DNA of 46,338 nucleotides from JARYMI01 sp037444845 (GCA_037444845.1 JBBILQ010000015.1:1-46338); one strand, 5' to 3'; shown: positions 24,378 through 31,792, counted from the stretch's first letter. Notes: generated by a model from the letters alone, not told the origin. Program-made: numbers and translations.

Positions 24378-25202
24378 TCAGCCGGCAATTTTTAGATACC
24401 GGGCCAGCCCTCGATAAATGGCCTCAGCAACGTTGCTCTGGAAGCTTTCTTTTACCAGGTCTTTTTCTTCTTCCGGGTTGGAGATAAAAGCCACCTCGAC
24501 CAGGACGGCCGGACAGGCCACGCCCGTCAGGACCTTGAACGGCGCTTGCTTTATGCCCCGGTTCATCGTCCCAAGAAGGGAGTTGAGCTCATCCTGAATG
24601 ATTTCAGCCAGGCTCTGGCTCTGTTTGAGGTAGGCCGACTGGGCCATATCCCACAGGATCATCCTGATTTCATCCTGATCCTCATCGGCCAGCGGCTTTG
24701 AGAGCTCGGCCGAATTGTTCTCCAGATAAGCCAGCCGACGGGCTTCTTCATCCGTGGCATTCAGGCTGAGGAAAAAGGTCTCCGAGCCGCGGGCGTTTCG
24801 CCTGTAAGAGCTGTTCGTATGGATGCTGATAAAGAGGTCGGCCTTATTGTTGTTAGCGATGGCCGCCCTGTTTTCGAGCGAGACCTCAGTATCCTTATCC
24901 CTGGTCAGCTCCACGCGCAAGGCAAGGTTTCGTTCAATGACAGCTTTGAGCTTGATGGCGACGGCCAGAGTGATGTCCTTCTCCAAGGCCCCGAACTTGC
25001 CTTTTGCCCCGCTTTCCAGCCCTCCGTGGCCCGGGTCGATGACAATGACTTTAATTCTTTTGGCAGGCGGCTCTTCGAGCTGTGCAAGCGGCGCAGCCAT
25101 GGCTTTTAATTCAGGCGGGGAGATAGCGATTGCGAGAAAGGAAAAAAAGAGAAGGACAAGGAAGGTCAGCTTCAGCGCCTTTATCTCGTTAGGGCCCGTC
25201 AC
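24378..25202 (-). CDS. N-acetylmuramoyl-L-alanine amidase (Amidase_3)
   Basis: 274 residues. A hydrophobic signal or anchor at 10-28 is followed by the zinc amidase domain from about 48 on: VIVIDPGHGGLESG (first His ligand), then the Glu in the LEKDITL segment, LFISIHTNSS (second His ligand), and VLVEVAFISNPEEEKDL carrying the catalytic Glu. It cleaves the bond between MurNAc and the stem peptide during cell separation. It is the first gene after tmRNA on the minus strand and is coupled to the GerMN gene. Confidence 0.93.
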   Translation of the reverse strand: MTGPNEIKALKLTFLVLLFFSFLAIAISPPELKAMAAPLAQLEEPPAKRIKVIVIDPGHGGLESGAKGKFGALEKDITLAVAIKLKAVIERNLALRVELTRDKDTEVSLENRAAIANNNKADLFISIHTNSSYRRNARGSETFFLSLNATDEEARRLAYLENNSAELSKPLADEDQDEIRMILWDMAQSAYLKQSQSLAEIIQDELNSLLGTMNRGIKQAPFKVLTGVACPAVLVEVAFISNPEEEKDLVKESFQSNVAEAIYRGLARYLKIAG

Positions 25203-25222
25203 TTCTTCTCAATCGCGAATCA

Positions 25223-25570
25223 TGGTGGAGGCGGCGGGAATCGAACCCGCGTCCGAGGACATTCAGCAGCAAGCCTCTACATGCATATCCTCTTCTTTGT
25301 TCTCGTCGAGCGTCGCCCGAAGAGGAAGGGCGCTCGCCAACCAGCCCCGAAAATGCTTCGCTCACCCGGTTCAGGGCGCGCCAGGCTCGCTATCCTGCTC
25401 GCCGACGCTTCCCGGAAACCGCAGGAGAATCCCCGGGAAACGGCATGCCTATCTCTTAGGCAGCGACTGGCAGTGCTTCTGCACTTACTTGGGTCCACCG
25501 TTTTACGAGGTGGATGGAATCTCGACATGCCGCTTGTGCCTCACTATCCCCGTCGAATCCGTTCGCCCCC
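25223..25570 (-). ncRNA. ssrA: tmRNA with a short proteolysis tag
   Basis: A 348-base RNA on the minus strand. The 5' GGGGGCG pairs with CGCCUCC next to an encoded ACCA (7 base pairs with one G-U). The GAACGGATTCGACGGG box at the 5' end and the GGTTCGATTCCC T-arm at the 3' end complete the tRNA-like domain. The tag frame follows the first pseudoknot (CCACC with GGTGG): a GCA resume codon after AAGTAAGT encodes Ala-Glu-Ala-Leu-Pro-Val-Ala-Ala and stop. The encoded tag is only 8 residues, ending in the usual Ala-Ala. tmRNA with SmpB rescues stalled ribosomes and tags the product for degradation. Confidence 0.95.
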
Positions 25571-25584
25571 ATCCTCAGGTTTTT

Positions 25585-25613
25585 ATTATAAATGACAAGG
25601 AAACCCGTGTCAA
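25585..25613 (-). promoter_or_regulatory. Full-consensus promoter of tmRNA
   Basis: On the minus strand, TTGACA (25613-25608) and TATAAT (25590-25585) are exactly 17 bases apart, a perfect sigma-70 consensus. The predicted start near 25578 is 8 bases before the mature 5' end. Confidence 0.85.
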
Positions 25614-25650
25614 CAATCGGGGCCGTCCCAAAATTGCCATTAGAAAATTG

Positions 25651-25728
25651 TCTTTGCGAGCGAAGCGAAGCAATCTCAGTTTGTGTTGATGAGATCGCCG
25701 CGCACCCAACGGGCGCTCGCGATGACAG
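25651..25728. repeat. Dispersed palindromic repeat (gcgagcgaagcgaagcaat type)
   Basis: The left arm (25651-25678, TTGCGAGCGAAGCGAAGCAA and on) and the right arm (25688-25728, GAGATCGCC ... GCTCGCGATGACAG) form an imperfect inverted repeat. Related arms are scattered through many bacterial genomes. A second partial copy lies at 31793-31830. The rest of the intergenic stretch from 25729 to 25957 holds no gene I can support. Confidence 0.6.
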
Positions 25729-25957
25729 GGATAGCCTTTTCCTAACGGCAAATCAGGGGCCGCCCTAAATTTGATAGAATCACCCGACGGGTCCTGTCCA
25801 AGTTCACCCCCGAACCACGCCACCAAACCGGTGCGGTCGCTATCATGATAATTTCTTGGAACACCAAGTGTCTTCGCTTGATAAAAATTTCCTGTCGGCA
25901 ATTTCTGGACGGCGCCTTTGGGCATAGGGGGTCGGCCCTGCCTCAGGACCGTCCCCA

Positions 25958-27253
25958 TCAAACAAAGGGGAGGTATTTTCTTCCCTCGCCGAAGGGGTTT
26001 AGGGCAGCGCTGATGGCGACCTCGCCCTTCTTTTGCGCCAAGTCGAGCCATTCTCTTTTTTCGGGCGGGTGGACGACTTCCACCTGCGGGCAGAAGATAT
26101 CCTGCGAGTTAGGCTTTCTGACGACGGCCACCCGGCCGTCCACGAGCGAGACGATCATGCCGACAGGCCAAACTCCCATAATCCGATAGAAACTATCTAA
26201 ATACTCGGAATCAAAAAAGGCGCCCTTTTGCGCCGCCATTACCTCATAAATCCGGAGCGGCGCGAAGAACTCTCGCGAGGCTCGCTTCTGGTACATTTCA
26301 TCGTAGACGTCGCAGACCGAGATAAGGAGCGTCGCCGGATGAGGCCGCCGCGGGAAAGTCAGCCGCGGCCGGTTTTTGAGGCCGCACCCGAGAGTATGCT
26401 CGAACGCGACCACCGCAGGAAGATGCCCGAGCGATTCTGTCTGGGGAAGCAGCATCTCCGCTCCAACGAGAGCGTGCCCCAGCTCCCGGACCTCTTCGTC
26501 TCTATCTTGCGCAAGTTTTCCGACATCATGAAAGAGCGCGGCCAGGCCGATGTCCAAGACTTCGTCTCCGGGAAAACCAAGACGCGAGGAAAAGAACATG
26601 GCCAGGATGGCCGTGTTGAGGAGGTGGAGAAAAATCAGGTGATCCTTCTGCCGGACGGCAAAAATGCTCAGCAGCTCCTGATGCGACCCCCAAAAATTTT
26701 CCAGCAGGCTGAAGACAAGAAACCTGGCCTCCACTGGGTCGAGCTTTTCCTTCGCCAGGATCTTTTCGATTGACTGGGAGACGGCGACCACCGAAAATTC
26801 ATACTGCCTGGCCCTGGAACCCGGGCCTTTATCCGCCGCTGCCCGAGGGGCCTCGATCTTTCCCGCCCGGATGTTCTCGATGCCCTCGAGCGTCAGGTAC
26901 TCGTATGCGTCGCCGACAGCCTGGCCCCGGGGAAGAGAAAGATAGCCGATAAATTTGGCCCACTCACCCTCTCTCAGGGCCCGATGAACCCAGATCCTCT
27001 CGACGCCGCGGTCCTCGAGATAGGTGAGCAGAGGCCTCAGCTTTTGGCTCAGGTCGAAAAAGATTTCCTTCCCGCAGGCAACTTCACCCTCGACGACACC
27101 GACGGTCAGCTCTTCCAAGTCCTGGAAGATTTCCTGGAGCGCCTGGAAAGATTTGCCCACGAATTCCTTGAACCGGGGATGCTCGACTGAATAAACCTTC
27201 CCAGCCTGAATGGCCGATGTGAAATCAGTCAAGAATTGCCTAAGCTTGTCCAA
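25958..27253 (-). CDS. HD-domain protein lacking the GYP motif, with N-terminal accessory domain (module 2)
   Basis: 431 residues from the TTG at 27253, which overlaps the upstream HEAT gene by 14 bases; the N-terminal domain requires this start. Residues 10-110 are the accessory domain shared with module 1 (KVYSVEHPRFKEFV..., GVVEGEVACG...). The HD core keeps H210, H242-D243 with K246, H260 and H286, then CDVYDEM. The HHE...GYP segment has changed to EH286TLGC with no GYP. The HD metal site is thus largely retained, but the specificity loop of c-di-GMP hydrolases is lost. It could be a hydrolase of other substrates, a HDOD-like scaffold, or a c-di-GMP receptor. Confidence 0.72.
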   Translation of the reverse strand: MDKLRQFLTDFTSAIQAGKVYSVEHPRFKEFVGKSFQALQEIFQDLEELTVGVVEGEVACGKEIFFDLSQKLRPLLTYLEDRGVERIWVHRALREGEWAKFIGYLSLPRGQAVGDAYEYLTLEGIENIRAGKIEAPRAAADKGPGSRARQYEFSVVAVSQSIEKILAKEKLDPVEARFLVFSLLENFWGSHQELLSIFAVRQKDHLIFLHLLNTAILAMFFSSRLGFPGDEVLDIGLAALFHDVGKLAQDRDEEVRELGHALVGAEMLLPQTESLGHLPAVVAFEHTLGCGLKNRPRLTFPRRPHPATLLISVCDVYDEMYQKRASREFFAPLRIYEVMAAQKGAFFDSEYLDSFYRIMGVWPVGMIVSLVDGRVAVVRKPNSQDIFCPQVEVVHPPEKREWLDLAQKKGEVAISAALNPFGEGRKYLPFV

Positions 27254-29174
27254 GGCTCCATTTCTCCAGCAGGCCGGCTGCCTTCCGGCGCAGCGTTTTA
27301 TTCCAGAAAAATCTCCGCTGGCTCAGCCTGGCGATATCCTCGGCTGCCTCCCGCAGCTCGAGGTCAGCGGCGATTCTCAGGTGTTCGAGGAGAGTTTTAT
27401 TCCTCAGTCCGAACGGCGAGTGGATGAGGAAAAACATCTTCAGGGCTTTTTGCCTGTTTCCTTCTTCCCTCTTCAGGATGATCAGCGCCTCTTTTTTCTG
27501 CGAAAAATCGCCCTTGCGGAGGATCGGGAAGAGGAAACTTTCGTCACATGCGGACAAATGCCTCATGGCTCGCAGCGATTTGAGCTTGATCAGGCGGTCT
27601 CCAAGGCCAAAAATGTTCTTCAGCGTGGCCAGCGAAAGCGGTGAGTCGACCTCAGCCAAGCTTTCAGTCATTCTCTCGAGAAAATGGCGGTCGGACTTTT
27701 TCTGATCGAGGTTCAGGTTGAAGTAGAAAATCCCGTCAGAAAAAAGCTGGAAGAACGTTCGCAAGATGGTTGGCGTCACTTTGCTCTCCCCGAAAATGGT
27801 CTCGAGATAATAATTGACCCCTAAGGCGCTCCGGGGCAAACGCTGAATGAAGTACGTGAGCTCCGGCCTGTCCTCTCCCTTAAGAATGCTTTTTTCGATG
27901 AAATCGGTCAGCTCAGCTCTTATTTTTCTAAAAAGGGGCTCGGCCGACAGGTCATCGGCTTTTTTCTCAAGGAGCTCGAAAAGGGATTTCAAGAATTCAA
28001 GATCTCTGTCCTTGGTAATGCTCTCCCATTCCTCAATGATCGCCGCGAGCGGGGCTGAGGCTGCCTCCCTTCTCGGGTCAGCAGCTAAGACATTCAAGAG
28101 CATCGAGCGATAGCTCCTGCGGAGAATCTCGCGATCAAGGGCTGGCTTCTTGCGGGCTGAAATCTCGCGGAGAACGCCGGAAAATGCCTCCCGGTAGGAG
28201 GGGGAGAGAGAAGGCGGCACGCCACCGGCCAGGAATTCCTCTATTCTCTTCCTGAAGTGCGGCGATTGTTCGAGCAAGGCCGGGTTTCGGCGGGCTTCCT
28301 CCTCCAGGCAGCCAGCCACCCTCTGGCATTTTTCCGAACCTAATAGCCGACAGAAAATATCCAGGCTCATGGCATCGAATTGACCGCCGGAAGCCATTTC
28401 TCTTAGAAGCAAAGAGGCTAAGTCCTGATCTCTTGCTCCGGCGGCGATTTCCCTGAGCTCACGAAGCTTGTCCTCTTCGGTGATGGACTTATCTCTCAAG
28501 ATTTTCTTTACTGTTTCGAGGGCACACCTCTGGTACTCCTCTTCAGCCTCGGTTTTCAAGCAGGCAAAGAATCGGCCAAAATCTTCAAGCTGCTCCTTGT
28601 CTCCTACAATCCTGGCCAGGTTGATTTCGCCGATGACGCGAGGAAAAGACTCTGCCACCTGGCGCATTTTTTTTGGATCCCGCTGCCTGACTGATTCAGA
28701 GAGCAGGTAAGTCCAGACATCTTTGATCTCATAGCCTTCGCCGGCCAAGAGCTCTGAGTAATCCAGTTCTTCTATTGAAAAAGGAGTGATTCTCTCTCTC
28801 TCCAGCAGATAGCGGATTCCGCCTGCCTTTGCTATTTCCTGCGGCGTGAACGAAAGAAGGCTGATGAAAGCTTGCCAATCCTCGATCGTTGCGTCTGCCC
28901 TCGCCTCAAGGCTCATGATCCGGCGGATGTGGAATAAATGGGCCAGCCCCTCCCAGAGTTTGTCTTTTTCCCAGGTCTTCCCGTCTGCGACGACCGAGTG
29001 AGGAGTGAAAGCGATCTTCAAGCCGGGAGCAAACCTCATGAGGATGTCCCTTTTCTCCTTGAGGTCTTGAATTGATTTCCTGAAGGCGGGGTGTTCTCTG
29101 GGATAGAGAGAAGCGCTCTTGAGCGCCAGCCGGAAGCTCCTGAGGAATTCCTGTAGAGCTTCTTCCTTAGTCAT
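27240..29174 (-). CDS. Large helical/HEAT-like protein with the shared N-terminal domain (module 2)
   Basis: 644 residues from the ATG at 29174, with GGAGA before it and a TATAAT at 29201-29196. Residues 5-115 carry the same accessory domain as the other module proteins (SASLYPREHPAFRKSI, FTPHSVVADGK, GLAHLFHIRRIMSLEA). The rest is almost wholly helical, with HEAT-like pairs (ATLKNIFGLGDRLIKLKSLRAM, KEALIILKREEGNRQKALKMFFL, HLRIAADLELREAAEDI) and no enzyme motif. It is longer than its module-1 counterpart and diverged, but has the same gene order and close junction with an HD gene. A scaffold or sensor role is inferred. Confidence 0.65.
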   Translation of the reverse strand: MTKEEALQEFLRSFRLALKSASLYPREHPAFRKSIQDLKEKRDILMRFAPGLKIAFTPHSVVADGKTWEKDKLWEGLAHLFHIRRIMSLEARADATIEDWQAFISLLSFTPQEIAKAGGIRYLLERERITPFSIEELDYSELLAGEGYEIKDVWTYLLSESVRQRDPKKMRQVAESFPRVIGEINLARIVGDKEQLEDFGRFFACLKTEAEEEYQRCALETVKKILRDKSITEEDKLRELREIAAGARDQDLASLLLREMASGGQFDAMSLDIFCRLLGSEKCQRVAGCLEEEARRNPALLEQSPHFRKRIEEFLAGGVPPSLSPSYREAFSGVLREISARKKPALDREILRRSYRSMLLNVLAADPRREAASAPLAAIIEEWESITKDRDLEFLKSLFELLEKKADDLSAEPLFRKIRAELTDFIEKSILKGEDRPELTYFIQRLPRSALGVNYYLETIFGESKVTPTILRTFFQLFSDGIFYFNLNLDQKKSDRHFLERMTESLAEVDSPLSLATLKNIFGLGDRLIKLKSLRAMRHLSACDESFLFPILRKGDFSQKKEALIILKREEGNRQKALKMFFLIHSPFGLRNKTLLEHLRIAADLELREAAEDIARLSQRRFFWNKTLRRKAAGLLEKWSLGQA

Positions 29175-29209
29175 TCTCCATCGTGCAGTCGTCTTATTAT
29201 ATCAAATTC

Positions 29210-29236
29210 GGGGGACGCCATACATAATCCACAAAA
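29210..29236. repeat. 27-bp inverted repeat, left end of 1.7-kb island
   Basis: Begins GGGGGACGCCATACATAAT and ends ACAAAA. Its reverse complement recurs at 30859-30885 with one mismatch (26/27). It lies in front of the module-2 HEAT gene, so an insertion here would have altered that gene's promoter region. The 160 bases between this repeat and the toxin gene contain a small palindrome (AATTCGG/CCGAATT at 29300-29314) and no clear gene. Confidence 0.8.
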
Positions 29237-29398
29237 CTTTTTGGCATAATTTTGGTTATCCTCAACCCCATCTCTTCTGCTATCGTCATCGCCTGAGCTA
29301 ATTCGGGCCGAATTTGACGAACTGGGGACTCCTTTCCAATTTACCCAATTTTTTCTGCTTCTTTCCAGACATCTCTGCAGTCCCGGACTCCATGCGCT

Positions 29399-29716
29399 TT
29401 AATCCACGAGCATCTCTTTGATCACGGCTTTAACTTTCTTGACCAGTCCGGGTTTGAGCCGCCCCAGTTTAGCGGCCATGCGTCGTCGATCCACCGTCCG
29501 GATATGATCGAGAACAATCCAGCCCGCTTTGCCTTTGAATTCGACGGGAACACGAGTTGGATATGGATGGGACTTGGTGGTCATGGGAGCAATGATGACG
29601 GTAGAGATGTGCCGATTCATCTCATCTGGGGAGAGGATGACGCAGGGGCGCGATTTCTTGATTTCATGGCCAACCGTGGGATCCAGGGAAACAAGAAAGA
29701 TGTCGTACTGGTTCAT
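29399..29716 (-). CDS. mazF: MazF/PemK-type mRNA interferase toxin
   Basis: 105 residues, the usual length. The start QYDIFLVSLDPTVGHEIKKSRPCVILS carries the conserved GxExxKxRPxvvls pattern. VIIAPMTT, PTRVPVEF and GWIVLDHIRTVDRRR follow, matching the beta-barrel toxin fold. MazF toxins cut mRNA at short sequences when the antitoxin is degraded. It follows the antitoxin gene after 7 bases. Confidence 0.92.
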   Translation of the reverse strand: MNQYDIFLVSLDPTVGHEIKKSRPCVILSPDEMNRHISTVIIAPMTTKSHPYPTRVPVEFKGKAGWIVLDHIRTVDRRRMAAKLGRLKPGLVKKVKAVIKEMLVD

Positions 29717-29723
29717 TCGCCCG

Positions 29724-29972
29724 TTACCATTCCCAGTCTTTGGAATCGAGATCCAGGCGATCGCTAATCAGCAGCCGGTCTTCTCCCTCCGACCTCATCT
29801 TTTTGAAGACCTCGTCCCAGCCTTTACGGGGCACCCTTTTCACAGGTGTGATGACAAGTCTGCCGGCCTCGATTTCGAGCTCTACTTCGCTTTCCAGGCG
29901 GGATTGTTCAAGGATGGCCTTGGGAATGCGAAGGCCGCGCGAGTTGCCAATCGATACGAGACGCAACTTCAT
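29724..29972 (-). CDS. mazE: MazE-like AbrB-fold antitoxin
   Basis: 82 residues. The N-terminal swapped-hairpin DNA-binding domain has the motif VSIGNSRGLRIPKAILEQ, then VELEIEAGRLVITPV. The acidic C-terminus (SDRLDLDSKDWEW) would wrap the toxin. It lies upstream of the toxin as usual and probably represses its own promoter, where a palindrome is present at 29978-29994. Confidence 0.92.
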   Translation of the reverse strand: MKLRLVSIGNSRGLRIPKAILEQSRLESEVELEIEAGRLVITPVKRVPRKGWDEVFKKMRSEGEDRLLISDRLDLDSKDWEW

Positions 29973-29977
29973 ACCTG

Positions 29978-29994
29978 TACTCCCTTCAGGAGTA
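29978..29994 (-). promoter_or_regulatory. Candidate antitoxin operator (palindrome)
   Basis: TACTCC and GGAGTA arms separated by 5 bases, placed between the -10 box and the antitoxin start codon. The position fits autoregulation by an AbrB-fold antitoxin. The GGAG arm may also serve as part of the ribosome-binding region. Confidence 0.5.
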
Positions 29995-30022
29995 ATTATA
30001 ATGTAATCACATGGCTAATCAA
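29995..30022 (-). promoter_or_regulatory. Promoter of the toxin-antitoxin operon
   Basis: On the minus strand, TTGATT (30022-30017) and TATAAT (30000-29995) are 16 bases apart and immediately precede the palindrome. Confidence 0.6.
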
Positions 30023-30129
30023 GAGTCATCTCCCCGGTTGTCTCCCGGGTCATTATCAGCTTGCGCATTCCTATTAAGGAGACGCTCTTTCTGCTTTCCT
30101 ATTCTCACTTCCATCTTATCCGCTGATGC

Positions 30130-30431
30130 CCAATCAAGGGGGAAAATAAGGTCAGGCGGCTGCCTGCAAAGCCGCCTCCCAACATCTCCTTCTTATTTAT
30201 TAATCCCCCTTATCCCCCTTGTCCAATCAAGGGGGAAAATAAGGTCAGGCGGCTGCCTGCAAAGCCGCCTCCCAACANNNNNNNNNNNNNNNNNNNNNNN
30301 NNNNNNNNNNNNNNNNNNNNNNNNNNNNNNNNNNNNNNNNNNNNNNNNNNNNNNNNNNNNNNNNNNNNNNNNNNNNNTTAATCCCCCTTATCCCCCTTGT
30401 CCAATCAAGGGGGAAAATAAGGTCAGGCGGC
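30130..30431. repeat. 93-bp tandem repeat with two hairpins per unit, interrupted by an assembly gap
   Basis: The same core starts near 30130, again near 30223 (period 93) and again near 30401 after the N run. Each unit can form two hairpins: CCCCCTTG/CAAGGGGG and GGCGGCT/AGCCGCC. The last copy breaks off inside the GGCGGCT arm, 12 bases before the tRNA-Asp 3' end. The number of copies hidden in the gap is unknown. No coding is supported; an open frame through the Ns is an artefact. Bases 30023-30129 upstream hold nothing I recognise. Confidence 0.85.
30278..30377. other. Assembly gap (100 N)
   Basis: Exactly 100 N, the conventional filler for a gap of unknown size. It falls inside the tandem repeat, so it was probably caused by repeat collapse. 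Confidence 0.99.
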
Positions 30432-30442
30432 TTTGAAAGGAA

Positions 30443-30520
30443 TGGCGGGGCCGACGAGACTTGAACTCGCGACCTCTGGCGTGACAGGCCAGCGTTCTAA
30501 CCAAACTGAACTACGACCCC
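30443..30520 (-). tRNA. tRNA-Asp (anticodon GTC)
   Basis: 78 bases including an encoded CCA. The acceptor arm is GGGGTCG with CGGCCCC, the discriminator is G, the anticodon stem CTGGC/GCCAG carries loop CTGTCAC (anticodon GTC), and the T-arm includes GAGTTCAAGTCTC. A single tRNA, not in a cluster. Confidence 0.95.
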
Positions 30521-30536
30521 GCCGAAGGGTAAAAAA

Positions 30537-30565
30537 ATTATAATCGTAACAGCGATCGTTTGCAA
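30537..30565 (-). promoter_or_regulatory. Promoter of tRNA-Asp
   Basis: TTGCAA (30565-30560) and TATAAT (30542-30537) on the minus strand with a 17-base spacer. The expected transcription start is about 10 bases before the tRNA 5' end. Confidence 0.75.
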
Positions 30566-30589
30566 TCCCTTGGGGAACGTCCCCGAGCA

Positions 30590-30766
30590 CTATTTTTGAT
30601 TTTTTGCGTTTCCCCATAATTTGAGGTCGTCGAATGAACCGACGCCGACGAGGCCGTGAGCCAGCGTTCTGTCGACGGCAGTCAGGATCGGAGTATCCAT
30701 GTCATCAAGAAAGGCCTCGATCCGGCCCGCGGCGGCCAACGGGATTTTTAGGCATCGGCCTTCTCC
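30590..30766 (-). pseudogene. Truncated C-terminal remnant resembling a LamG / DUF1080-type lectin domain
   Basis: A 58-codon open stretch ending at a TAG (30592-30590) reads as AAAGRIEAFLDDMD..., HGLVGVGSFDDLKLWG. This resembles the last strands of concanavalin-A-like domains (GxVGxxSFDDxxxW). A TAA stop lies just upstream and no start or N-terminal part is visible, so this looks like a decayed fragment. Recognition is by eye and tentative. The remaining sequence to the inverted repeat at 30859 carries no gene I can support. Confidence 0.4.
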
Positions 30767-30858
30767 TTACACGATATCTTGATCAAACGGGGAAAAATCA
30801 AGGAAATTCTCCATCTTCCCTTTGCCTCCCACCGCCCGAAGAGGAAGTGCTTTTCGAA

Positions 30859-30885
30859 TTTTGTGCATTATGTATGGCGTCCCCC
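30859..30885. repeat. 27-bp inverted repeat, right end of 1.7-kb island
   Basis: Reverse complement of 29210-29236 with one mismatch. It ends 5 bases before the htpX stop codon. The pair brackets mazEF, the tandem repeat, tRNA-Asp and the lectin-like remnant. No transposase gene lies between the ends. Confidence 0.8.
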
Positions 30886-30890
30886 TAACT

Positions 30891-31790
30891 TCACATTTTT
30901 TCGAGGGCGGCGATGCGTTCCTCGATCGGCGGATGGGTGCTGAAAAGCTTGTTGACGGCGCCGCCGATATCCTTGAGCGGGTTAACAATATAAAGATGGG
31001 CAGTCGCTTTGTTGGCCACTTCGAGCGGCTCTTTGTCGGCGGCGATCTTCCGCAAGGCCGAGGCCAGCCCAGGCGGGTAGCGGGTCAGCATGGCACCGCT
31101 GGCGTCGGCCAGGAACTCCCGCTTTCTTGACACCGCGAAGTGGATGAGCTGGGCGATAAGCGGGGACAGGATGGCCAAGATAAGCCCGACGACAACAATG
31201 ATCGCTCCCGCACCGCCTCCGCCTTTGCCTCGCCCGACTTTCCGGCCTCTTCCCCCTCCCCGCCAAAAGGTCCGGAGCATCCAGTCGCTGAGCAGGGCGA
31301 CAACGCCCACCATGACCACGGTCAGCGTCTGGACCAGGACATCGTAGTTTTTGATATGGGACATCTCGTGGGCGATGACGCCCTCGAGCTCGACGCGGTT
31401 GAGCTTGTCAAGAAGCCCCGTTGTTACTACGATCACCGAATTCTTGGGGTTCCGCCCTGTAGCAAACGCGTTCGGCGCGGAATCATCGATGATATAACAG
31501 CGTGGCCTCGGCAGGCCGGCCGCGATGGTCAATCCCTCGACGACGTTGTAAAGATAAGGGTAGTCTTTCTTTTCCACAGGCTTGGCCTTGCTCATGGCCA
31601 GGACGATCTTGTCGCTCGCGTAATAGCTCCCGATGGTCATAGCCACGGCGATGACGATGGCTGCGATCAGCCCTTCGGTCCCCATCCCGGCGAGTTGTTC
31701 AAAAAACCAGGCTAGCAGAAATATCAAGCCAAGAAAAAACAATATGAGGAAAAAGGATTTCCACTTATTACGAGAAATTTGTTCATACAT
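30891..31790 (-). CDS. htpX: HtpX-like membrane zinc metalloprotease (M48)
   Basis: 299 residues. The zinc site HEMSH is at 141-145 and the third ligand is the Glu of KREFLADASG. Two N-terminal membrane segments (11-30, 39-56) and two more around 157-172 and 190-215, separated by a Gly/Arg-rich loop, fit HtpX. It degrades misfolded membrane proteins. It lies downstream of lemA on the same strand, a common pairing. A dispersed palindromic repeat begins within a few bases of the start codon and no Shine-Dalgarno sequence is visible. Confidence 0.93.
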   Translation of the reverse strand: MYEQISRNKWKSFFLILFFLGLIFLLAWFFEQLAGMGTEGLIAAIVIAVAMTIGSYYASDKIVLAMSKAKPVEKKDYPYLYNVVEGLTIAAGLPRPRCYIIDDSAPNAFATGRNPKNSVIVVTTGLLDKLNRVELEGVIAHEMSHIKNYDVLVQTLTVVMVGVVALLSDWMLRTFWRGGGRGRKVGRGKGGGGAGAIIVVVGLILAILSPLIAQLIHFAVSRKREFLADASGAMLTRYPPGLASALRKIAADKEPLEVANKATAHLYIVNPLKDIGGAVNKLFSTHPPIEERIAALEKM

Positions 31791-31792
31791 AG

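Noticed and set aside
25281..25595. Open frames on both strands inside the tmRNA
   Set aside because: The region is fully explained by tmRNA structure.
25575..26051. Minus-strand open frame of 158 codons in the gap downstream of the module-2 HD gene
   Set aside because: It translates the dispersed palindromic repeat and the tmRNA promoter, overlaps the HD gene end and has no Shine-Dalgarno sequence; likely chance.
29237..29398. Transposase or small gene remnant between the left inverted repeat and mazF
   Set aside because: A minus-strand stretch reads plausibly at its end (VDYVWRPP) but has an internal stop and no recognisable domain.
30130..30431. CRISPR array
   Set aside because: The copies repeat with the intervening sequence also conserved (period 93), there are no unique spacers and no cas genes; it is a tandem repeat.
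30011..30436. Open frame across the N run
   Set aside because: It depends on 100 unknown bases and on repeat sequence.
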